A program made the position numbers and the translations under genes. DNA of 64,000 nucleotides. Origin: Streptomyces dysideae (lineage in GTDB: Bacteria > Actinomycetota > Actinomycetes > Streptomycetales > Streptomycetaceae). The stretch lies in contig NZ_KQ949097.1 in the NCBI RefSeq assembly GCF_001514305.1, forward strand, positions 1 through 64,000, read 5' to 3'. The notes under the pieces were generated by a model. It did no database searches. It was not told the DNA's origin and was given only the letters and a program-made list of their open reading frames with translations. How positions within the stretch are numbered: the stretch's first letter is position 1; each line of letters opens with the position of its first letter. Positions 1 to 6,071 of this stretch are shown here, piece by piece.

Positions 1-105
1 GCTGCCGGTACCGCAGGCGGAAAGGGCGGTCGCGGCGGCGACACCCGCCGTGACCCCGCCTATTCCTCGCAGGAACAGTCTGCGGTCTATCCGGGTATCT
101 GTCAT
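1..105 (-). CDS. Tat-exported lipoprotein, N-terminus only (probable ABC solute-binding protein)
   Basis: Only the first 35 codons lie in the window. They encode a leader with a twin-arginine motif (RRLFLRG, about residues 8-14), an alanine-rich hydrophobic stretch and a lipobox ending LSAC, followed by GTGS. This is the layout of a membrane-anchored, Tat-exported lipoprotein. An AGGAGG ribosome binding site stands just before the ATG. It is the third gene of the leftward run that starts with the flavin oxidase at 2390. Binding proteins of ABC importers often look like this and sit beside catabolic genes, so a transporter role is inferred from context, not seen. The mature protein is off the edge. 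Confidence 0.75.
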   Translation of the reverse strand, partial: MTDTRIDRRLFLRGIGGVTAGVAAATALSACGTGS

Positions 106-186
106 GGTGTGCCTCCTGGTGGTGCTTGCCGCGAGAAGGGGAGCGGCTTGGGACGGGGGAAGGGGGAAAGGGGGCTTGAAGGGGGG

Positions 187-1254
187 CTAGTCGCGGGGAC
201 CCGCCTCGTCGGATCCGGCGCCCGTACCGGGGGTCCGGAGGGTGTCGAGGCGCGCGGCCGTGTCGGGGTCCCACGGGACGGCCAGGGCGGCGAGTTCGGT
301 GCCGGGGGCGACGGTGAGGCCGTGCATGCCGTAGAAGATGCGCCCGCGGGCCGGGGCGTGGACGGTGTGCTCCGTACCGTCGGCCGGGTCGACGATGCGG
401 CCGAGGAGGTCGCCCTCGGCTACTTCGCCGATGACGTCGGCGTCGAAGGAGAACTCCGGGTACCACAGGCCGGTGACCTCGGCGGTGACGCCGGCGGACC
501 AGACCCACTCGCGGATCGGGGCCGGGGCGGAGCCGTTCTGGTCGAGGACGCCCAGGTGGCGCAGTGCCGTGAGCAGACCGTCGACGCGGCGGAGGGCCGT
601 GGGCTCGTCCCGTTGCCCGAGTGAGCCCACCTCGACCAGGACCGCCGAGATGCCCCGGCGGGCGGCGGCCGCGTGGCTGTTGCCTCCGTCGGCGTTCAGT
701 CCGAGGATGACGTCCTCGATGCCGAAGGAGCCCGCCAGTTCGGCCGTGGCCTTGTCGAGGTCCGGGTCACCGGTGAGGCGGTAGCCGACGAAGTCCCGCA
801 GGAGCTGGTCGATGCCGCCGCAGTGCAGGTCGACGTAGACGTCGGCACCGTCGACCAGGTGGGCGAAGAGCCAGGCGGCCAGCCGCTCGGTGGGGCCGCC
901 GGCCGGGTCGCCGGGGAAGACGCGGTTGAGGTTCACGCCGTCGACCGGGGAGATGTTGAGCCGGCCCTGGTACACGGCGGGCGGGTTGGCAACGGGGCAG
1001 ATGATCGCCTGCCCGTGCATCTCGCGGGGGTCCAGCGTGTCAGCCAGTCGTACGACGGCGTCGACGGGCGTGAACTCGCCGCCGTGCACACCCGCGGTGA
1101 TGACGACCCGGGGGCCGGGGCGGGAGCCGTTGACCAGGGTCAGCGGAATGTCCGTGGTGAGGGTGCCGAGGTCGGCCCGGACGGTGCCGCGGGCCTTGGT
1201 GCCGGGCTCGGCGTGCAGGGCGCCGACGGAGAGGGTGGCGTCGTTCATGGTCAT
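187..1254 (-). CDS. Zinc-dependent deacylase, succinylglutamate desuccinylase/aspartoacylase family
   Basis: This 355-residue protein has the M14-like zinc hydrolase signature: H57 and E60 in GVHGGE and H144 in VDLHCGG are likely metal ligands, and E208 in VLVEVGS is the probable catalytic glutamate. A C-terminal half (about 250-340) resembles the small beta domain of the family. Members remove acyl groups from N-acyl amino acids (succinylglutamate, acetylaspartate, acetyl-diaminobutyrate of ectoine breakdown). The substrate here is not evident. No other ectoine-degradation gene is nearby, so a DoeB role is not supported. Its ATG overlaps the stop of the upstream flavin oxidase by four bases (ATGA), implying coupled translation. 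Confidence 0.88.
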   Translation of the reverse strand: MTMNDATLSVGALHAEPGTKARGTVRADLGTLTTDIPLTLVNGSRPGPRVVITAGVHGGEFTPVDAVVRLADTLDPREMHGQAIICPVANPPAVYQGRLNISPVDGVNLNRVFPGDPAGGPTERLAAWLFAHLVDGADVYVDLHCGGIDQLLRDFVGYRLTGDPDLDKATAELAGSFGIEDVILGLNADGGNSHAAAARRGISAVLVEVGSLGQRDEPTALRRVDGLLTALRHLGVLDQNGSAPAPIREWVWSAGVTAEVTGLWYPEFSFDADVIGEVAEGDLLGRIVDPADGTEHTVHAPARGRIFYGMHGLTVAPGTELAALAVPWDPDTAARLDTLRTPGTGAGSDEAGPRD

Positions 1255-2390
1255 GCCTCCGTACGGCCGACGGTGGAGATGAAGTCGATGGGCTGGGGCG
1301 AGGTGCCGTCCAGCGCCAGGTCGGCGGCGATGTCACCGAAGGCGGGCGCGAGCTTGAAGCCGTGGCCGGAGAAGCCGGCGAGCAGGATCACGTTCTCGGC
1401 GCCGGGCAGCGGGCCGACCAGCGGACGGCTGCTCTCGGTGTAGCCCTCCATGTAGACGGAGAGTCGGGTCGGGTCGGGGTGCAGGTCCGGCATGTGACGC
1501 CCGATCAGCTCGGAGAAGATCTCCAGCTCTTCCGGCCGCACCGTCCGGTCCAGCTGGTTCGGGTCGCCCGCCGGCTGGTGCAGGGTGCGGGAGAGACCGA
1601 GCTTGACGGAGATGCCGTCCGGGGAGGGCAGGCCGTAGCAGTGGGTGGGCGCGGTCCGGATGAACGCCGGGCGCTCCTCGCCGAACCAGGCCTCGGGGGT
1701 GGTGGGCACGTACCAGGCGCTGACCAGCCGCCGGACGTCCACCTCCCACGGAAGGTCGGGCAGCAGGTCGTTGACCCAGGGCCCGGGGGTGACGACGGCG
1801 GTGTCGAAGCGCTCGCTGCCGGCGTCGGTACGGATCTCCACGCCGCCCGCGACGGGGACGATCTCACGGACCGTGCTGTAGCGGTGAATCACGGCGCCCA
1901 GCTGCTCGGCGCGGCGGGCGGCGGTCTGGATGGTCAGCTCCGGGCGGATGAAACCGGCGCGGCGGTCGAGCACGGTGGCGTCGCCGTCCTCGATGCGGTA
2001 CTGCGGGAATCGCTTCGCGAGAAGCTCGGCATCGAGCACCTCGTGGTCGAGGTCGTGCTCCGCGATGGACTGCAGGACGGTGGCCATCTGCTGGTGCTCG
2101 GTCGGCCCCATCAGCAGACACCCGGTCAGACGGCGCAGCTCACGGCCGGTCTCCTCCTGGAGCTGCTCCCACAGGACGTCGGCGTGCTTGAGCAGCGGGA
2201 CGTAGCGGGAGTCCTCGAAGTGCGCGCTGCGGAAGATCCGGGTCTCACCGCCGGCGGCACTGCGGTCGTGGCCGGGGGCGTACCGGTCGTAGCCGACGAC
2301 CTCGGCGCCGCGGGCCGCCAGCCGCCAGGCGGCCTGGCTGCCCATCGTTCCGACGCCCACGACGGCGACGCGCTTCCTGGCAGCTGACAC
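1251..2390 (-). CDS. FAD-dependent amine oxidase of the SolA/monomeric sarcosine oxidase family
   Basis: A 379-residue flavoprotein. The N-terminus has the dinucleotide fold (VAVVGVGTMGS, about residues 7-17) and a conserved ETRIFRSAHFED segment; the C-terminus has AGFSGHGFK, a hallmark of monomeric sarcosine and N-methyltryptophan oxidases. These enzymes oxidise N-methyl or other secondary amino acids and reduce oxygen to peroxide. GTG at 2390 is chosen because a GAAAGGAAAG site precedes it and the fold starts at once; an upstream in-frame ATG at 2501 would add 37 unstructured residues. The residue that aligns by eye with the flavin-linking cysteine of sarcosine oxidase is tyrosine (SVYMEGYTES). 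It is the first gene of a leftward operon divergent from the IclR genes. Confidence 0.9.
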   Translation of the reverse strand: MSAARKRVAVVGVGTMGSQAAWRLAARGAEVVGYDRYAPGHDRSAAGGETRIFRSAHFEDSRYVPLLKHADVLWEQLQEETGRELRRLTGCLLMGPTEHQQMATVLQSIAEHDLDHEVLDAELLAKRFPQYRIEDGDATVLDRRAGFIRPELTIQTAARRAEQLGAVIHRYSTVREIVPVAGGVEIRTDAGSERFDTAVVTPGPWVNDLLPDLPWEVDVRRLVSAWYVPTTPEAWFGEERPAFIRTAPTHCYGLPSPDGISVKLGLSRTLHQPAGDPNQLDRTVRPEELEIFSELIGRHMPDLHPDPTRLSVYMEGYTESSRPLVGPLPGAENVILLAGFSGHGFKLAPAFGDIAADLALDGTSPQPIDFISTVGRTEA

Positions 2391-2563
2391 AGGACTTTCC
2401 TTTCGTATCGCCGAGGCGCATGCTGGGCGCCCGACGTGAGACTGATCGATTCGAGGTGGTTTGGACGGGGGCCGGGCCCTTTCTTCGGGCCCTCGGCTCA
2501 CAGCCGCCGTGGCTCGCGATGTCGGCCCACTTCTTCGGAATCTCTTCCATTGGACCGTGCCAC

Positions 2564-2595
2564 ATTGTGGAACGCTGTGCTAGAATCTGGCACAG
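2564..2595 (+). promoter_or_regulatory. Promoter/operator of first IclR gene, copy 1 of a duplicated element
   Basis: The element starts ATTGTGGAACG and contains a perfect 6-bp dyad, CTGTGC at 2575-2580 and GCACAG at 2590-2595, around TAGAATCTG. TAGAAT fits a -10 hexamer, so a protein on the dyad would block the promoter. The same element recurs at 3651-3682 with both dyad arms changed together. It lies in the shared region with the divergent flavin oxidase and may control both. IclR binding is inferred from position. Confidence 0.6.
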
Positions 2596-2669
2596 ACAAT
2601 GACAGTGGCTCGGACGGGAGTCAAGAGGGTGTTCATCGGAAATTCCGAGGATCAACAGGGGGAAACTGG

Positions 2670-3422
2670 ATGGAAATGAAGAGCGTGACCAGGTCGCTGC
2701 GCATCCTGGAGGCGGTCGCCCAGCATCAGCCGGTCACCGTCGGGGAGTTGACGAAGCTCTTCGGCCTGCCGAAGTCGACCGTGCAGCGCACCCTGGTCAC
2801 CCTGGCCGAGGCGGGCTGGCTGCGCGCGAACCGCAAGGACACCACGCGCTGGGAGATCGGCGCCCGGGTACTGGCCGTACGACCCGCCGCCCTCCAGGGC
2901 TCCAGCCTGTTCGCCGCCGCCCGCGAACCCATGATCCGGCTTCGGGACGCGGTGAACGAGACCATCCACCTGTCGGTGCCCGACGCACTGCAGTGCATGG
3001 TCGTGGTGGACCGCGTCGACTGCGACCACCCCGTACGGACCTTCCACACCATCGGCGACACCTCGCCGCTGCACGCCACCGCCGTGGGGCGCGCGATCCT
3101 CGCCCAGCTTCCGAAGCGGGACGTCGAGGAACTCATCGCCCAGGGCCTGGAGCGCTTCAGCGACACGACCCCCGCCGACCCCGACGAACTGCGCGCCGAG
3201 CTGGACCGGATCCGCACCGATGGCTACGCGACCAACCGGAACCAGTACCGGCCGGGCGTCTGCGCCCTCGCCGCCCCCGTGCTCGACGAGAGCGGGACAC
3301 CGCTGGCCGCCGTGGCGGTCTCGATGCCCGACTCCCGGTACGACGCCGACCGGGTGCCCGAGTGGGGCGGCCTCGTCGCCGGCACGGCAGCGGAGATCAG
3401 CGGGCGCCTACTGGGCGCCTAA
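2670..3422 (+). CDS. IclR-family transcriptional regulator A
   Basis: A 250-residue regulator. Residues 1-60 form the winged helix-turn-helix (recognition segment LTKLFGLPKSTVQRTL); residues about 75-245 form the IclR effector domain with the usual LHATAVGRAILA segment and a C-terminal APVLDESGTPLAAVAVS motif. The ATG at 2670 is chosen because GGGGGAAA precedes it and the paralogue at 3755 starts with the same MEMKSV. IclR proteins typically control nearby catabolic operons, so the flavin oxidase operon and the aminotransferase operon are likely targets. A strong hairpin terminator follows the gene. Confidence 0.93.
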   Translation: MEMKSVTRSLRILEAVAQHQPVTVGELTKLFGLPKSTVQRTLVTLAEAGWLRANRKDTTRWEIGARVLAVRPAALQGSSLFAAAREPMIRLRDAVNETIHLSVPDALQCMVVVDRVDCDHPVRTFHTIGDTSPLHATAVGRAILAQLPKRDVEELIAQGLERFSDTTPADPDELRAELDRIRTDGYATNRNQYRPGVCALAAPVLDESGTPLAAVAVSMPDSRYDADRVPEWGGLVAGTAAEISGRLLGA

Positions 3423-3452
3423 CGGAAGGCGGCGGCCCAGGGGGCCCCGGAC

Positions 3453-3502
3453 CGGCAAGGGCCGGCTTGCACGCGTCGGAGCGTGCGGGCCGGCCCTTGC
3501 CG
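3453..3502 (+). terminator. Intrinsic terminator hairpin after IclR A
   Basis: A nested hairpin: outer arms 3453-3466 and 3489-3502 pair over 14 bp, and inside them GCACGC (3469-3474) pairs with GCGTGC (3481-3486) around a short loop. It separates the two IclR units, suggesting that each has its own transcript. No long T run follows, as is common in high-GC actinobacteria. Confidence 0.75.
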
Positions 3503-3650
3503 TACGTCAGGGCAGACGTCGCCCTGGGGCCGACCGGGGGAGGTCTCGGCCCCAGGACGGCCGCCCCGCGCGGCACGGCGGGGCGGGGCCAGGGCGCTCC
3601 CGCCGTTCATCGCCATGAAGGTCATCGGACCCATTCCGCCTCCATGCCGT

Positions 3651-3682
3651 ATTGTGGAACGCCGTGCTAGAATCCGGCACGG
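3651..3682 (+). promoter_or_regulatory. Promoter/operator of second IclR gene, copy 2 of the duplicated element
   Basis: ATTGTGGAACG at 3651-3661 is followed by the dyad CCGTGC (3662-3667) and GCACGG (3677-3682) around TAGAATCCG. Compared with copy 1 the left arm has T to C and the right arm the matching A to G, so symmetry is kept by a paired change. That argues for selection on a protein-binding palindrome over the -10 region. Confidence 0.6.
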
Positions 3683-3754
3683 ATCATGCCCTTGACTCCG
3701 GCAGGGGGTCAAGAGGTGAGCACGACGAAGCCACGCGACTGACGGGGGCCCCGG

Positions 3755-4504
3755 ATGGAAATGAAGAGCGTCAGCAGGTCACTGCGCATCCTGGAGGCGG
3801 TCGCCCGGCATCAGCCCGTGACCCTGGGTGAGCTGACGAAGCTCTTCGGCCTGCCGAAGTCGACTGTGCAGCGCACCCTGGTCACGCTCAACCAGGCGGG
3901 CTGGCTCCGGGCCAACCGCAGGGACACCACGCGCTGGGAGATCGGCGCCCGCATCCTCGCCGTACGACCCGCCGCCCTCCAGGGCTCCAGCCTGTTCGCC
4001 GCCGCCCGCGAACCCATGATCCGGCTTCGGGACACGGTGAACGAGACCATCCACCTGTCGGTGCCCGACGCACTGCAGTGCATGGTCGTGGTGGACCGCG
4101 TCGACTGCGACCACCCCGTACGGACCTTCCACACCATCGGCGACACCTCACCGTTGCACGCCACGGCCGCCGGGCACGCGATCCTCGCGCATCTCCCGAA
4201 TCCCGAGGTCGACGAGTTCGCGACGGGCACGTTCGAGGGGTACGGCGAGGAGACCATCACCGACCCCAAGGAACTGCGCACGGAGCTCCAGCGGGTCAGG
4301 GAGCGTGGCTACGCCGTCAACCACAACCAGTACCTCCAGGGGATCTGCGCCATCGCGGCACCCGTCCTGGACGGTGACGGCGTCCCACTGGCCGCCGTGG
4401 CCGTCTCCCTGCCGGACTCCCGCTTCGAGCCCGGCCGACTCGCCGAGCTGGGGCAACTCGTGACCGAGACGGCGGCGGAGATCACCGCGCGCCACCTGCG
4501 CTGA
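3755..4504 (+). CDS. IclR-family transcriptional regulator B (paralogue of the preceding gene)
   Basis: A 249-residue IclR protein almost identical to its neighbour through about residue 140 and then clearly diverged (for example PNPEVDEFATGTFEGYGEE in place of PKRDVEELIAQGLERFSDT). The helix-turn-helix is essentially the same, so both probably bind the same operator, while the diverged effector half could sense another ligand or hetero-oligomerise with it. It converges on the aldehyde dehydrogenase at 4632 with 127 bases between the stops. Confidence 0.93.
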   Translation: MEMKSVSRSLRILEAVARHQPVTLGELTKLFGLPKSTVQRTLVTLNQAGWLRANRRDTTRWEIGARILAVRPAALQGSSLFAAAREPMIRLRDTVNETIHLSVPDALQCMVVVDRVDCDHPVRTFHTIGDTSPLHATAAGHAILAHLPNPEVDEFATGTFEGYGEETITDPKELRTELQRVRERGYAVNHNQYLQGICAIAAPVLDGDGVPLAAVAVSLPDSRFEPGRLAELGQLVTETAAEITARHLR

Positions 4505-4631
4505 GGGCGGCGGCTTCGGGCCGGCCCACGGCGAGGCCGACCTGACCCCGTACCCGGCCAGGAGGACGGAGCGGCCGGGCACGGGGCGGCCCGCGGTGCG
4601 CGATGCGGCGTATGTCAGGGCAGGACCGCCG

Positions 4632-6071
4632 TCATCGCACAGGCACCGCGAGGTACTGGTACTCCAGGAACTCGTCGATCCCGACCCGGCCGCCCTCGCG
4701 GCCCAGCCCGGACTGCTTGACGCCGCCGAAGGGGGCGGCCGGGTTGGAGACGAGGCCGGTGTTGAGGCCGACCATGCCGGCCTCCAGACGCTCGCTGACC
4801 CGCAGGGCGCGGTCCAGGCCCTCGGTGAAGACGTAGCCGACGAGGCCCCAGGGGGTGTCGTTGGCCCGGCGGATCACCTCGTCCTCGTCGTCGAAGGTGA
4901 GGATCGCCGCGACCGGGCCGAAGATCTCCGTGTCCATCAGGCGGCTGTCGGAGGCGACGTCCGTGAGCACGGTCGGCGGGTAGAAGCAGCCCGGCCCCTC
5001 GGGCGTACGGCCGCCTACGAGCACCCGCGCGCCGCGCTCCACAGCGTCGGCCACCAGTTCCTCGACCTTGCCCCGTCCGGTCCTGTCGATCAGCGGGCCG
5101 ACGTCGACGCCGTCCCGGGTGCCGGGGCCCACGACCAGCGCGCCCATGCGCTCGGCCAGGCGGCGCCCGAACTCCTCCGCCACGGAGCTGTGGACGAAGA
5201 AACGGTTGGCGGCGGTGCAGGCCTCGCCCATGTTGCGCATCTTGGCGACCATCGCGCCGTCGACCGCCTTGTCCAGGTCGGCGTCCTCGAACACGATGAA
5301 CGGCGCGTTCCCGCCCAGCTCCATCGAGGTCCGCACGACCGCCTCCGCGCTCTGGGCGAGCAGCAGGCGTCCGACGTTGGTGGAGCCGGTGAAGGAGAGC
5401 TTGCGAATCCGCCCGCCGCGCAGGAGCGGTTCGCACACCTCCCCCGCACGGGAGGTGGTGACGACGTTGAGCACGCCGTCCGGCAGCCCGGCCTCCTTGA
5501 GGATCGCGGCGAGAGCCAGGCTGGAGAGAGGGGTCTGCGGGGCCGGCTTGAGGATCATCGTGCATCCGGCGGCGATCGCCGGGCCGATCTTGCGGGTGCC
5601 CATGGCCAACGGGAAGTTCCACGGGGTGATCAGCAGGCAGGGGCCGACCGGGCGGCGGGAGAGCAGCATGCGGTTGCGGCCGTCGGGCAGGACGCCGTGG
5701 CCGCCCTCGATACGCACGGCCTCCTCGGAGAACCAGCGGAAGAACTCGGCCGCGTACGCCACCTCTCCCCTGGCCTCGGCCAGCGGCTTGCCCATCTCGG
5801 CCGTCATCAGGTGGGCCAGCTCATCCGTGCGCTCGGCGATGATCTCGTACGCCCGGCGCAGGATCTCGCTGCGGCCCCGGGGCGCCGTACGGGCCCACTC
5901 CTCCTGCGCCCGGACGGCCGCCTCCTCGGCGCGCTGGGCGTCCTTGGCGCCCGCGTCGGCGACGTGGCAGAGGATCTCACCGGTCGCGGGGTCGTCCACG
6001 GGCATGGTGGCGCCGTCCGCGGCGTCCGCCCAGGCCCCGCCGATGAACAACTGCGTGGGGGTGTCGGTCAT
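4632..6071 (-). CDS. NAD(P)-dependent succinate-semialdehyde-type aldehyde dehydrogenase
   Basis: A 479-residue aldehyde dehydrogenase with the full active site: N152 in ITPWNF, E251 in MELGGN and catalytic C285 in GEACTAANR; FTGSTNVG lies at about 227-234. The length and these motifs match the succinate/glutarate-semialdehyde dehydrogenase group (GabD-like). As last gene of the 10236-to-4632 operon it would oxidise the semialdehyde produced by the aminotransferase at its head. The ATG overlaps the stop of the preceding gene (ATGA) and has an AGGAGGA site. The exact aldehyde is inferred. Confidence 0.9.
   Translation of the reverse strand: MTDTPTQLFIGGAWADAADGATMPVDDPATGEILCHVADAGAKDAQRAEEAAVRAQEEWARTAPRGRSEILRRAYEIIAERTDELAHLMTAEMGKPLAEARGEVAYAAEFFRWFSEEAVRIEGGHGVLPDGRNRMLLSRRPVGPCLLITPWNFPLAMGTRKIGPAIAAGCTMILKPAPQTPLSSLALAAILKEAGLPDGVLNVVTTSRAGEVCEPLLRGGRIRKLSFTGSTNVGRLLLAQSAEAVVRTSMELGGNAPFIVFEDADLDKAVDGAMVAKMRNMGEACTAANRFFVHSSVAEEFGRRLAERMGALVVGPGTRDGVDVGPLIDRTGRGKVEELVADAVERGARVLVGGRTPEGPGCFYPPTVLTDVASDSRLMDTEIFGPVAAILTFDDEDEVIRRANDTPWGLVGYVFTEGLDRALRVSERLEAGMVGLNTGLVSNPAAPFGGVKQSGLGREGGRVGIDEFLEYQYLAVPVR

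Larger units (their letters stand above)
2564..4504 (+). repeat. Tandem duplication: two promoter-plus-IclR units
   Basis: Unit A (2564-3422) and unit B (3651-4504) each consist of the ATTGTGGAAC/TAGAAT promoter dyad followed by an IclR gene. Similarity is strongest in the DNA-binding half and the start of the ligand domain, where long stretches are identical at the base level (for instance around 2881-3070 versus 3961-4150). The proteins diverge after about residue 145. This fits tandem duplication with later divergence or partial gene conversion of the 5' halves. Confidence 0.8.

Noticed and set aside
2551..2586. A classical -35/-10 promoter using TTGGAC and TAGAAT before IclR A.
   Set aside because: The hexamers are 25 bases apart, too far; only the -10 and the dyad are supported.
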